Source: Bordetella genomosp. 9 (lineage in GTDB: Bacteria; Pseudomonadota; Gammaproteobacteria; Burkholderiales; Burkholderiaceae_B). From it: DNA of 64,000 bases. The notes beneath the pieces are model-generated. The model was not told the origin of the DNA. It worked only from the letters and a program-made list of their open reading frames with translations, and searched no databases. Each line of letters begins with the position of its first letter. Position 1 is the stretch's first letter. Positions 23,791 through 32,600 of the stretch are shown here, piece by piece. The position numbers and the translations under genes are program-made. The DNA lies in the NCBI RefSeq assembly GCF_002261425.1, contig NZ_NEVJ01000003.1, positions 2,728,001 to 2,792,000 on the forward strand, in the 5' to 3' direction.

Positions 23791-24729
23791 TTAGGTCAGG
23801 TCACGCACGGCGAAGTTGCCGAGCGGCGCATCGCATTTCAGCGTCCATTCGGTGTTGACCATGCGCTTGCGGTTGTCGCCCGTCTTCGCCAGGTCCTGGC
23901 CCTTCATGGCACGCAGGGTCAGAATCGACCACTTGGACGTGTCGATGCCGAACACTTCACGCTGACGCTGATAGCGGCTGTTCACGACCTTGTACGTGCC
24001 GAAGTCGCCCACGTACACGTTGATGGTCGCGTTCAGCTCCTTGTCCTCGGTCCGCTGGAACTTGGTGGAGTTCGCATCGAAGCTGGAGAACACGGGCCGC
24101 TGAGACGACGGCACGTACAGCGACAGGCTGTCCGAGGCGCCCGAATCCCACGCCTTGGTCGCGGCTTCGTTCAGCAGCGCTTCGGTGAACGCGCGTTGCG
24201 TGCCATCCGTGGGCGCGGTGTTCGTCACCGGGTTGGGGTCAGCGCCACCAGTGCCGATGCTGGTGTTGCCGTAGACGAAGCCCAGGACGCCGCGAGCCTG
24301 CGGGGCGGTGGTGCCGTCGCCGGCAATGGCGGTCGTGTTCTGGAGCGCAGCGAACTCGATATCGCGCTTCAGTTCGACCATCTTCTTGGCGTCCTGATAG
24401 GCGACTTCGGACTTGCGACCGGCCTTGTTCACCGCTTCCTGCGTCTCGGTGATGGCGTACGTCTTTTCCGAGATTTGGGTACGGTTCCCCAGGCGAACGG
24501 TCGGGGTCAGCGCGGCCGGCGTGGGCTCGTTACCCTGCACGACCTTGTTGTTGCTGGGCGTGGCCAGGGCGTCGGTCTGCCATTCTTCGTACGTGGCCTG
24601 GGCTTTGCCCTTGCCGATGGCGGACACGAACGGGGTTTCCTCCGGGCTGATCCGATAGATCTGGTCCGAAAGGGATTCGCGGTCACCTACAGCGGTGTAG
24701 GTGTCAAAGGAATTGGCGAGTTTTGCCAT
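23791..24729 (-). CDS. Major capsid protein, SU10-like (DUF5309) HK97 fold
   Basis: 312 aa, starting MAKLANSFDTYTAVGDRESLSDQIYRISPEETPF, the characteristic N-terminus of the SU10/DUF5309 capsid family. It continues with GRKSEVAYQDAKKMVELKRDIEFAAL (the spine helix) and a C-terminal AVRDLT. These capsids assemble through a separate scaffold, encoded just upstream. The start at 24729 has AAAGG upstream; an open extension to 24816 is not supported. It lies between two intrinsic terminators, consistent with high expression. Confidence 0.9.
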   Translation of the reverse strand: MAKLANSFDTYTAVGDRESLSDQIYRISPEETPFVSAIGKGKAQATYEEWQTDALATPSNNKVVQGNEPTPAALTPTVRLGNRTQISEKTYAITETQEAVNKAGRKSEVAYQDAKKMVELKRDIEFAALQNTTAIAGDGTTAPQARGVLGFVYGNTSIGTGGADPNPVTNTAPTDGTQRAFTEALLNEAATKAWDSGASDSLSLYVPSSQRPVFSSFDANSTKFQRTEDKELNATINVYVGDFGTYKVVNSRYQRQREVFGIDTSKWSILTLRAMKGQDLAKTGDNRKRMVNTEWTLKCDAPLGNFAVRDLT

Positions 24730-24733
24730 GATT

Positions 24734-25699
24734 TCATACCTTTCCAGTTGCCATGAGCATTTGCGCCAGTCCATCCACAGTGGGCTTGGCGTTGAAACGC
24801 TTCTTGACGGTTTCAATGGTCGAAGGCGGGGTAGAACGGGTCTGCTTCGCCGGCTTTTGCGGCGCGGCAGCAGCCTTCTTCACCGCTTCGGGCTTGCGGT
24901 TTTGCAGGTCGCGGTACTTCACCGCGTCATCCAACATGCGGAAGACGCGCGGATCGGTCACACGGCTCAATTCCTCCGGGTTGAACCCGTAGGTTTCGGT
25001 CGCGTGCTTGTTCCAGGCCTTCAGACGGTTCGGGAAGTCCGGCATTTCGGCGGACAGAACCCTTGCCGCCTCCTGCTGGCCCTTCGCAATCCGTTCAGCC
25101 TCTTGCGACTGCATCAGCTGAGTTGCTTTGCCGAGTCGTTCGGTCAAGTCTTGCGCGGTCTGTCGGGCGGTCGATAGGTCGGACTGCACCAGGGCATAGC
25201 GGGACGGGTCATCTTCGCGGTTGATCTGCTTGAGAGCAGATTCCAGATGCGCCACCGCCGCGCGGGCCATGTGCAACTCGCCAATCTTCTCGCCGTACAG
25301 GTTCAGCGCTGCAACCTGCTGTTGGGCTCGGGTCTGGATCTCGCTTTCCGCCTGCTCACGTTCGCGTGCGAGGCCCTGGGTCTTTTGGCGGTAATCCTGC
25401 TCCCGCATGTACCCCTTCTGGAGTTCGGACTCCGGAACCTCGTACTCGGTGCCATCGGCAGTCTTCCACTTGACCACGCGGTCCTGCGGCGATTCCTCTT
25501 CGGGTTGATCGCCCTCGCCTTCTTCGGATTCCTCCGACTCGGCGCCCTCGTTTTCAGTGGCTTCCTGCTCCTGGGCCTCGCCCCCGCCTTCCTCCGCCTC
25601 GGATTCCCCTGCGGGTTGATCCTCTTCGGTTTCAGGTTCATCGCTCATCTGCGATTCGACGGCTTGCGCCAGGCTTTCCAGGGTGAAATCTTCAGGCAT
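24734..25699 (-). CDS. Capsid scaffold protein
   Basis: 321 aa. Residues about 10-100 are extremely acidic (Glu-rich, low complexity). The centre is a long coiled coil (REREQAESEIQTRAQQQVAALN), and the C-terminus is basic (KKAAAAPQKPAKQTRS) with a final short helix. This acidic/coiled-coil/basic layout just before the capsid gene identifies a scaffolding protein, which assembles with the capsid and then leaves. The ATG at 25699 fits the AGGGA site best; an in-frame ATG at 25708 is possible. Confidence 0.8.
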   Translation of the reverse strand: MPEDFTLESLAQAVESQMSDEPETEEDQPAGESEAEEGGGEAQEQEATENEGAESEESEEGEGDQPEEESPQDRVVKWKTADGTEYEVPESELQKGYMREQDYRQKTQGLAREREQAESEIQTRAQQQVAALNLYGEKIGELHMARAAVAHLESALKQINREDDPSRYALVQSDLSTARQTAQDLTERLGKATQLMQSQEAERIAKGQQEAARVLSAEMPDFPNRLKAWNKHATETYGFNPEELSRVTDPRVFRMLDDAVKYRDLQNRKPEAVKKAAAAPQKPAKQTRSTPPSTIETVKKRFNAKPTVDGLAQMLMATGKV

Positions 25700-25734
25700 T
25701 GCTTGCATCCCTATAAGGTTTGACTCCGATCAAC

Positions 25735-25758
25735 AAAAAAGCCGCCTCAGTGGGCGAC
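25735..25758 (-). terminator. Intrinsic terminator upstream of the scaffold gene
   Basis: On the minus strand GTCGCC and GGCGGC pair (one G-U) around a 6-nt loop and six T follow. It lies 61 nt downstream of the 152-aa phage gene and about 35 nt upstream of the scaffold start. Confidence 0.8.
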
Positions 25759-25818
25759 TTGTCGGTTGGTCTTTCTTACGGCTGCCATCAAAGGGCTGGC
25801 AGCAGGCCCATACGTGAA

Positions 25819-26277
25819 TCAGTGCTTGGTGCCGTCGCTGTACTGCGCGGACGGCGAACCCTTCGCGACACGGATACCGGCGTCACGACCTTGATAGATG
25901 CCGTTGGTATCCGGGGCTTGGGGATGGGTCAGGCCGGTCACGACCAGGCCCATGGCAGCCGCGGCGTCCTCGTGCTTGCGCACGAATGCGTCGAACGGCG
26001 CCAGCGTGCTCAGATCCACGGGCTTGGGAACTTCGAGCTCGGCTTTGGGGGCGTAGTCCACCGGCTGGTTGCCGTGCTGCGCTTCGCCAACGACGGGCGG
26101 GTTGGCTTCGACGATGCCAGCCGGTTGCACGGGTTCGACCTGCACGGTAGTTTCCGTCACGGCGTCGTTCGTGCCGCCGGTCTGCTGGTCTTCGACCATC
26201 TTGTCATTGACCGGCTGGGTGGCAGCCTTGCGTTCGGCGTCGATATCCTTCGCCTGGGTGTCGATTTTCTTAGCCAT
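25819..26277 (-). CDS. Hypothetical phage protein
   Basis: 152 aa starting MAKKIDTQAKDIDAERK. The first half is low-complexity and polar (TQPVNDKMVEDQQTGGTND). The second half (FDAFVRKHEDAAAAMGLVVTG, DTNGIYQGRDAGIRVAKGS) looks folded. I do not recognise it. A longer open frame to 26472 is Arg/Cys-rich shadow. It overlaps the preceding gene by 8 nt and ends before a terminator. A capsid decoration or neck role is possible from its place between portal and scaffold genes. Confidence 0.6.
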   Translation of the reverse strand: MAKKIDTQAKDIDAERKAATQPVNDKMVEDQQTGGTNDAVTETTVQVEPVQPAGIVEANPPVVGEAQHGNQPVDYAPKAELEVPKPVDLSTLAPFDAFVRKHEDAAAAMGLVVTGLTHPQAPDTNGIYQGRDAGIRVAKGSPSAQYSDGTKH

Positions 26278-26584
26278 GGAAATACTCCTTGATGCGTTGA
26301 AGGAAGGTCTTCGAAGGCGGCTCCATCTCCAGCATGTGCCGCGCTGCCGCCCCGTTCTGCAAATACGCTTCGAAGGCAGCGATAAACCGGTTCTTGGCCT
26401 GGAGCATCCGGTACAGCTCTTCCCGCTCGGCCGGACCAAGGGGCGTTTGCCCCTCACCGGCCCATAGGTCATGGATGTGCTGGTCCATCAGCGACAGTGC
26501 CTCCAGTACCAGCGGGTCTTGCATGATCCGTTCGGCCTGAATCGAACGATCCAGGTCCTTCTGGTCCTTGTCATTGAGCTGCAT
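26270..26584 (-). CDS. Hypothetical phage protein
   Basis: 104 aa, helical and charged (LNDKDQKDLDRSIQAERIMQD, EEREELYRMLQAKNRFIAAFEAY). It overlaps the portal gene by 14 nt and the next gene by 8 nt, so translation is coupled. Position between portal and scaffold genes and small size suggest a portal-associated or assembly factor. No catalytic motif is seen. Confidence 0.6.
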   Translation of the reverse strand: MQLNDKDQKDLDRSIQAERIMQDPLVLEALSLMDQHIHDLWAGEGQTPLGPAEREELYRMLQAKNRFIAAFEAYLQNGAAARHMLEMEPPSKTFLQRIKEYFHG

Positions 26585-28718
26585 TCGGCACCTCCGGGCG
26601 GCTCAGGTTGGCGACAGTCTCCAAGTCCTTGCGGTCCTGCTCGCGGGACGCCAGTGCGGCTTTACTGCCCGCCTCAGCCTGCTTGAGCGCCAGGTTCGCC
26701 TTAGCTATCTCCAACTGCACCTGAGCCTGTTGCAGCTTGATCTGCTCGATCTGGAAGTCCATCTGGCGGGATTCGCGGTCGGCCTCGACCTGCATCTGCT
26801 TGCCCTGGAGCTGGATCTGTGCGGATTGGACTTGCGCCTGGGCCAACGCCGTGGCGTTCGGATCGTCTCCCTGGTCTTGCCCCTGCGGCGGCTGTGCCGG
26901 CGCGTCTCCAGGGTCCGTGAAGTACTTGTCCACGTACTTGAGCCCCGCGACCTTCACCAGCTGCGCCAGGGTGTTGTAAACATTCTTCATCGTCACCACA
27001 GGCGCCTGAGCACTTATGGCGGTCTGCTGTATCGTGAGGACCTGATTGAGGATCGCCACCATCTGCGACTTATCCCCAGACCCCAGGCCCGTCTCGATGG
27101 TCACGTCCATCTCAGGCGACCAGCCGGTCGGATCCATCTGCACCCACTGGTTGCGCAACTTGATCGTCGCCGGCTTGTCCTGGTTCTCCGTCACCAGGCG
27201 CAGCAGCAGGCGGAACAGGTCTTTCACACCCGTCTCCGCCATGATCCGGGCCATCATGAGCTTGCGGCGGTCGCCGGCCGTCATGATCTTGCTCACGCCC
27301 GTGGCTGTCTTGTTCAGGCTGTCCGCGTCTAGCCCCTGGTTGTACCGGGTGATGCCGGTACGGGCTTCCCTGCGGCTGTCCATGAACTCGATACCCTGCA
27401 AGGCCGAGTCCGCTACGTTCGTGGTCACCAGCGGCGATACGGCGTTCTGCATGGGTTGCTGGCCCCGGACGATACCGCCGATCCGGTTGTTCAGCAGGTC
27501 GTCCAGGTTCACGCCCGCCTGCGTGTTGACGTACGTACGCGGGTTGTTCGCCAGCATCAGCGAGTCGATGTACTGTCGCTGCATCGCCGTGCTGGACTGC
27601 TGGATCGGCACCACAGGATCAGCCAGCGCCATCCCCACCAAGCGGTGCGGGATCAAGATGGGCGACATGACCACAAAGTCGTTGTCTTCCGCATCGTCGT
27701 TCACCAGGGTCAGATTCCCACCCCGGACCACCCGTCGCCATTCCGCGATGCCGTCGCCGTCGTAGTCCAGGCGGATGAAGCCGTCGAATACCAGGACTTC
27801 CTCGGTCGCCTTGTCGGGCCATTCCTGCGTGTCGCGGTTCGATTCCGTCTCGTCGTTCGCCGTCTGGGCGATGCCGCCATCCTCGGAGAGGATCGAATCG
27901 AACGATTGGACTTTATCGACGTCGGACTTCTTGTATCCAGCCTCCAGCATGTCGGAGCGGGACATATACTTCATCTCGCCCACAATGTCAGCCGCTCCGA
28001 TGTTCTTGGCCCGGGGCGTGACGATGAAGTTCTCAGGTTGGACGTTATCGATGTAGACCCGGCCTTTCTTGCGCGTGGTCTTGATCGTCACGTCGTACAG
28101 CTGACGGACAGGGGTGGCCAGATACGCCTCGGCTTGAGCGCGCATCTCTGGCGCCAGGGTGTTCAGTACCTGCTGCGCTTGCTCGCGGGCCTGCACGTCC
28201 TGGGGGTCGTCCTGGGTAGACTGTTCCTCGACTTCGGAGTCAGGATCGGCCAGCAGTTGCGTCAGCTGATCCTCATCGATCCCCGTATAGTCCCGCCGCG
28301 TCACCTTCTCGCAGGTTGCCCAGTACGCCCGAACGATCCCCATCTTCGACAGCAAGGCGTCCTTGATCCAGGTGTTCATGATCAGGAAGCCGGGGTTTTG
28401 CTTCAGGAAGATGTAGTTGATGTAGTCGGTTGCCTGCTGCGCATACGCTTCGTCTTCCTGGCCCACGGGCTCGTACTCGGCCACGTTGTCGCCAGACAGA
28501 AAGATTTCGATCAGGTCAGGGAGTGCGGACTCGACCGTCTCGTACACGTCCCAGGACACGGCCTGAGAGCGGCCGGCGGGCGCAGGGTCAGCCCCGCCCA
28601 GGTAATACCGATAGTTCCGGTCGCGGTCGTCCTTCAGGTGCTCTTCCTGCCAGGACGCGGCCTCGTTGATCTGGCTGTCCAGAATCTTGTGGAATTCGTC
28701 ATCCGATAGCTTCGGCAT
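26571..28718 (-). CDS. Portal protein
   Basis: 715 aa, the size of P22-class portals. Recognisable parts are the N-terminal FHKILDSQINEAASW, the wing (YRYYLGGADPAP, DALLSKMGIVRAYW), the DYTGIDEDQLTQLL loop, IVTPRAKNIGAADIVGEMKYMS, and a C-terminal Gln-rich helical barrel (QLQGKQMQVEADRESRQMDF). The dodecameric ring is the DNA entry channel and terminase docking site. Its ATG overlaps the terminase stop (TGATG). Confidence 0.88.
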   Translation of the reverse strand: MPKLSDDEFHKILDSQINEAASWQEEHLKDDRDRNYRYYLGGADPAPAGRSQAVSWDVYETVESALPDLIEIFLSGDNVAEYEPVGQEDEAYAQQATDYINYIFLKQNPGFLIMNTWIKDALLSKMGIVRAYWATCEKVTRRDYTGIDEDQLTQLLADPDSEVEEQSTQDDPQDVQAREQAQQVLNTLAPEMRAQAEAYLATPVRQLYDVTIKTTRKKGRVYIDNVQPENFIVTPRAKNIGAADIVGEMKYMSRSDMLEAGYKKSDVDKVQSFDSILSEDGGIAQTANDETESNRDTQEWPDKATEEVLVFDGFIRLDYDGDGIAEWRRVVRGGNLTLVNDDAEDNDFVVMSPILIPHRLVGMALADPVVPIQQSSTAMQRQYIDSLMLANNPRTYVNTQAGVNLDDLLNNRIGGIVRGQQPMQNAVSPLVTTNVADSALQGIEFMDSRREARTGITRYNQGLDADSLNKTATGVSKIMTAGDRRKLMMARIMAETGVKDLFRLLLRLVTENQDKPATIKLRNQWVQMDPTGWSPEMDVTIETGLGSGDKSQMVAILNQVLTIQQTAISAQAPVVTMKNVYNTLAQLVKVAGLKYVDKYFTDPGDAPAQPPQGQDQGDDPNATALAQAQVQSAQIQLQGKQMQVEADRESRQMDFQIEQIKLQQAQVQLEIAKANLALKQAEAGSKAALASREQDRKDLETVANLSRPEVPNAAQ

Positions 28719-29983
28719 CAGAACGTCCCCAAGTCAGGATAGTGGAGCGGTCCGCCCCAATCTTCGTTTGTCATCTGGTCAGCGTTGATTGCGATGTACC
28801 GCAGGTTGTCGGCGCCGTGGCTCCACTCGTCATGCAACGGCGCGCCTGGCTCATTCGTCTGTTGGTTGATGCTGCGGCGGTAGCGCTTGGCGCACTGGAC
28901 GATGCGGTCAGCCTTCACCTTGTCGAACACCATCTGCGGGAAGGCCATGCGGGTCAGCTTGATGCCCTCTTCCACCCGGAGATTCGGCGTGATCTTCACC
29001 GCCCACCCAAGCGCCTCCATGATTTCCTTGGCGCTCTTGGCGGTCTTGAAGTCTTTGTGCTCGCCGTCATGGGGCAGCAACATCGTTCCCCAGTTCATGT
29101 TCAGCTTGCGCAGTTCGGCAGACCACCAGTCCAACGTCTTGTGGCTGTCTTCCAGGCTGGTGATCACCCGGATCTCACTGCGTACCTTCTGCACCAGGGA
29201 GACGAACATGGCGTCGTTCCAGCCTAGGTCCAGGACCACATGGACTTTCAGCAGCGGGTCATACGGAACACTGGCAATGCGTCCGCTGTCCTGCGCCGCC
29301 TGAATCTCGTCGTAGTAGATCGCCCCAGCCACAGCCGGCAAGCACTTGCCTTCCCATATCTGGGCGTAGCCCTTCGGGTCGCGCTTGAGGCAATCCAGCC
29401 GCTCTTGCTCCAGCACCTGCGGGAACCACGGGTTATCGCTGAAGTTGATCTGAACGACCACCGCGTTATCCGGCGGGTTCAGCACGAAACGCGAATAGGT
29501 TTCGTCCGTCTCCAGCTCCGGGTTAAAGGACACCCAGATTTCCGAGCCGTCCTTGCGGATCGTCGGGATCAGGATGCTCCAGGAACGCTTACTGACGTTC
29601 TTGGCCTCTTCGACCCAGACGATATCGACGCCCTCATAGGACTTGATCGATTCGGCCGTCTGGTCCGACAGGCCGGTAAAGATGAACTCCGTACCGTTCG
29701 CGCCCCGTATCTCGGTGGCCAGGACTTCGTAGAACCAACCCAGGCCGATACCGTCCACCTGGTCGGACAGCAGCTTGTGAACCGAATCCTTGATCGACTT
29801 CTGTACTTCCCGCGTGCAGAGGATCCGCAGCTTCCGCTGTGCACCCAACGCCAGCAGCGCTCGAGCGAACGACCACGACTTAGCCGAGCCCCGCCCACCA
29901 TGCGCCACCTTGAAGCGGGCAGGACGAAACAGGCACTGGAGCTTCTCAGGGAACTCCAGTACCGGCAGATCGCGCGCGCCCAT
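28718..29983 (-). CDS. Terminase large subunit
   Basis: 421 aa. The ATPase domain has Walker A GGRGSAKS at residues 29-36 and Walker B VDIVWVEEA at 119-127. The C-terminal nuclease part shows DLGWNDAMFV (acidic metal ligand), LLPHDGEHKD and the C-terminal HGADNLRYI. This resembles the PBSX/P22-like terminase family. It cuts and pumps DNA into the prohead through the portal. It follows the small subunit gene without a gap. Confidence 0.93.
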   Translation of the reverse strand: MGARDLPVLEFPEKLQCLFRPARFKVAHGGRGSAKSWSFARALLALGAQRKLRILCTREVQKSIKDSVHKLLSDQVDGIGLGWFYEVLATEIRGANGTEFIFTGLSDQTAESIKSYEGVDIVWVEEAKNVSKRSWSILIPTIRKDGSEIWVSFNPELETDETYSRFVLNPPDNAVVVQINFSDNPWFPQVLEQERLDCLKRDPKGYAQIWEGKCLPAVAGAIYYDEIQAAQDSGRIASVPYDPLLKVHVVLDLGWNDAMFVSLVQKVRSEIRVITSLEDSHKTLDWWSAELRKLNMNWGTMLLPHDGEHKDFKTAKSAKEIMEALGWAVKITPNLRVEEGIKLTRMAFPQMVFDKVKADRIVQCAKRYRRSINQQTNEPGAPLHDEWSHGADNLRYIAINADQMTNEDWGGPLHYPDLGTF

Positions 29984-30418
29984 CTATTCCCCAGGCGACT
30001 TGAACTTGATCGTCAGAGCCATGTTGATCGGCTCATCCGGGTTTCCAACATGCTCGATCTTGTCGCGCCAAGCGGCTTTCTGCCGGTTCTTCAGCCAAAA
30101 AATCGCAGCTACCGTGTCGGGCGGGTAGACCTTCGTAATCGGCGTTTGGACGATCTCGCCACTGACCACGCGGATATCGACCTCGGGGTGCTCGTAACCC
30201 AGGGCGCGCTGGTAGAGCCGATCAGCGACTTCGGCGTCCGCCTGCTGCTTACCCTTCTTTAGGGCCTCAAGAAACTCCGGGTGCGCGCTCTTCCATGCGT
30301 TGATGGTCTGTTCGCTCGTACCAAAGAAGCCTGCCAACTCCTTGTCCGTTGCGCCCAGCAGGCATAGCTTGCGCGCTTGCTCTGCATACTCGGGCTTGTA
30401 GGACGAAGGACGGGCCAT
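29984..30418 (-). CDS. Terminase small subunit
   Basis: 144 aa. The N-terminal helix-turn-helix (YKPEYAEQARKLCLLGATDKELAGFFGTSEQTINAWKSAHP) binds the pac or cos site. The rest (EVADRLYQRALGYEHPE, then FWLKNRQKAAWRDKIEH) is typical of small terminases of this type. It is the first gene of the late operon and lies 12 nt after an intrinsic terminator. Confidence 0.9.
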   Translation of the reverse strand: MARPSSYKPEYAEQARKLCLLGATDKELAGFFGTSEQTINAWKSAHPEFLEALKKGKQQADAEVADRLYQRALGYEHPEVDIRVVSGEIVQTPITKVYPPDTVAAIFWLKNRQKAAWRDKIEHVGNPDEPINMALTIKFKSPGE

Positions 30419-30430
30419 TTCTTCTGGAAC

Positions 30431-30453
30431 AAAAAATTGCCGCTCTAGGCGGC
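30431..30453 (-). terminator. Intrinsic terminator in the leader of the late operon
   Basis: On the minus strand GCCGC/GCGGC form a 5-bp stem with a 5-nt loop, then AATTTTTT. It is placed between any upstream promoter and the terS start, as expected for a site overridden by an antiterminator. Confidence 0.72.
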
Positions 30454-30896
30454 GGGGTTTTGAGGAATCACCTGTGATTTGAATAACCCGGGTGCTTTCA
30501 ATTCAAAAGTATCGGGTGAGACAGCTCGAAGCCGCGGGGAATTCGCTGACGCCGACGCAATACGGGCAGGCGGACCGCAGCAGAAGGCGGCGGGCCTGGA
30601 GCGCACTACCCGCGATGCGCTTCTCGCTGGATGTACCCCCGATCAGCGTGCGCCTGCCAGCTATGTCGCGGCGCGGCAGAAGCATTAGGAGCTTTCCCAT
30701 AGATGAGAGTCAAAGTCCTATGATCGGGATAGATACCAACCAAGCAACCAGTATCTCGTCCCTTGTTAATGCAAATAGACATCTAGACGACGTCGTCGTG
30801 ACCTTGCTACCGTTTTCCGCGCTGGCATAAATGGAATAGCGGCATAAGACCAGCGACCGGAGACATACCAGTAGGCCAATCAACCGGGGGATACCC
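30454..30896. other. Intergenic region, candidate late promoter zone
   Basis: These 443 bases lie between the terS leader terminator and the plus-strand gene at 30897. No coding frame with sensible composition is seen. The late promoter and the promoter of the plus-strand gene are expected here, and the phage packaging site could also be here; no consensus boxes were assigned. Confidence 0.4.
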
Positions 30897-31568
30897 ATGG
30901 TCAGCCAGATTTCACTTTCGGATCAGCTATCCGATCATTTCGAAATAGCGCTGTTTGGTAAGAAGCTATCTGGCCTGGAATTGGACGCAGACACAAAGAA
31001 ATCAATTCCAGACCACAGGGCCGGCGGCGATGTCAGCATTGTCACCGTCTACGGCCTTCGGACGTTCGGCCATTGCTTCAAACTAAAGATCCCAGTCACC
31101 CTAATACTTGCCGGGATCGGCGAGACGCCACGAGGCTGCGATGACTTCGCCGACGACACTGCATTTCTAATGTGGACGGTATCTCGGAAGACACCCTTTC
31201 CAACGATCAGTTTCGGAACGACGTCTGCAGAGGAAATGGTTGCAGGGAACGTTGAGCTTACCGTCCAAGGTCTGTCGATATACTTCACAGATCTAGTCGA
31301 AGCAGACGGCAAGTTATCTGGAAAGGCCGTAATCCACTGGGAGGAAAACGTCGGAGGTCGTCGAATTGTCCTGATAGATCAAACCATTCCCTTCTCGATC
31401 GTGAACCGAGAACGCATCTTTGAGAGGTCTTTTGAACCGATCCCCTTCGTCCGGGTTACGGTATACGCTGACGTGTTTTTCAGCATCGACACTCGGCGAG
31501 CATGCGTCGAAGTCAGAGCGACTTGGCCGGGGGGAAACGTCGGCGACACAAGATGTCAGATGTTTTGA
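30897..31568 (+). CDS. Moron-like gene of unknown function
   Basis: 223 aa, transcribed against the surrounding phage genes. GGGGGA precedes the ATG by 5 nt. The sequence is beta-rich (FKLKIPVTLILAG, VELTVQGLSIYFTDL, VRVTVYADVFFSIDT) with no transmembrane segment, signal peptide or catalytic motif that I recognise. Codon use is more AT-rich than its neighbours (for example TTA, ATA and AGA codons). This opposite-strand, compositionally distinct gene between the late regulator and the terminase is typical of a lysogenic-conversion or superinfection-exclusion moron. Function cannot be inferred. Confidence 0.6.
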   Translation: MVSQISLSDQLSDHFEIALFGKKLSGLELDADTKKSIPDHRAGGDVSIVTVYGLRTFGHCFKLKIPVTLILAGIGETPRGCDDFADDTAFLMWTVSRKTPFPTISFGTTSAEEMVAGNVELTVQGLSIYFTDLVEADGKLSGKAVIHWEENVGGRRIVLIDQTIPFSIVNRERIFERSFEPIPFVRVTVYADVFFSIDTRRACVEVRATWPGGNVGDTRCQMF

Positions 31569-31746
31569 GGGTCTCGTCCTGTTAAGGAATGGGTACCAAG
31601 CAACGACGTAGCGCGAAGGGTCGTCCTGATGACTATTATTAACGTTCGCAAAACGAAAGCCCGGCTCGCTTTTGCGTCGGCGGGCTCCAGGGACACGTAC
31701 CCACCGTATCCAGATTTCGCAATTTTGAGGTCAATTTCCTGGTCCG

Positions 31747-32373
31747 TCAAGCAGCAGCATGCATCCCCACGATTCTGGCCTCTTGCAATTCCGCCTCGAT
31801 CTCGGCAAATGCCAGCTGCTCGACGCCTTCCTTGGGCGCCTCGCCGTTCCTCCCCAGGCTCTCACCGCGAAACCACGCTTTTAGCTTGGCATGATGGCTG
31901 GAGGCTGTGTTTTCCGCGATGCCGGCGGTATTGGCGATGTCCGCCAGCTGCAGCTTGTGGCCGAGCAGTTTGCGCAGCACAAGGAGCGTGAGATGCCGGT
32001 TGATGCTGCAGCCCTTGAGCGCCTCTCGCTCGCCATACTCCGCCAGCAAGCGGATGCCGGCCTGCCATTCGAAATTCGGCAACTTGCCCCTGCAACACGG
32101 CCGACCGCAGGCGCAATCGATCTGGGCCGGTGCGAACCGGGACACCAGGACGGCCTGATGCAGCGGCGTCAGCTTGGCCACGCGACGGCGGATCATCGCT
32201 GCCTGACCGGCGCCGTCCATGCCCTTGAGGCCTTTCCCTTCGCGTGCGGGCCCATCCGCCAGCCGATTCACCAAGGGTCGATCGTACTGCTGCATGGTGA
32301 AGCTGAAGGCGAAAGCCAGCGCCTGGCTGGCAGATTCGAATGGTGCGGCATTCATAGGCTTTTCCTTCGTCAT
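31747..32373 (-). CDS. Candidate phage late-gene regulator (Q- or sigma-like)
   Basis: 208 aa. The N-terminal part is helical (AALAFAFSFTMQQYD-like) and followed by IRRRVAKLTPLHQAVLVSRF. A Cys cluster (CACGRPCCRG) could bind zinc. The C-terminal helix-turn-helix (LRKLLGHKLQLADIANTAG, AENTASSHHAKLKAWF) resembles sigma region 4. Proteins with this layout are common as the last early gene, just upstream of the late operon, where Q-type antiterminators sit. The role is inferred from position and the DNA-binding motif. The start at 32373 overlaps the preceding stop (ATGA); an ATG at 32355 has a better ribosome binding site. Confidence 0.55.
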   Translation of the reverse strand: MTKEKPMNAAPFESASQALAFAFSFTMQQYDRPLVNRLADGPAREGKGLKGMDGAGQAAMIRRRVAKLTPLHQAVLVSRFAPAQIDCACGRPCCRGKLPNFEWQAGIRLLAEYGEREALKGCSINRHLTLLVLRKLLGHKLQLADIANTAGIAENTASSHHAKLKAWFRGESLGRNGEAPKEGVEQLAFAEIEAELQEARIVGMHAAA

Positions 32374-32600
32374 GGCATTGTGGCCAGGGTTGCGTCACGC
32401 GCCAGCAAGGCGGGGCGAAGCCTGGCTGCTACCGCATCACATTCTTCCTGCGTGCCGATGTGGAGCGGGATATAGTCGGTTCGGCGATCGCGCGCGAAGG
32501 ACTCCAGGTTTTTTTTGACCGCGGTGCGCAGCGGCTCTACGTGGAAAAAGCCTTGCCGCTGGCTCCATTCCAACGTCCAAAGTTCGTCAGTCGGTTCCAT
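32370..32600 (-). CDS. Small hypothetical phage protein
   Basis: 76 aa (MEPTDELWTLEWSQRQGFFHVEPL, ending in CDAVAARLRPALLARDAT). GGAGGCAACA precedes the ATG, a near-perfect ribosome binding site. It overlaps the primase gene by 14 nt and the late-regulator gene by 4 nt, so all three are coupled. No recognised domain. Confidence 0.65.
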   Translation of the reverse strand: MEPTDELWTLEWSQRQGFFHVEPLRTAVKKNLESFARDRRTDYIPLHIGTQEECDAVAARLRPALLARDATLATMP

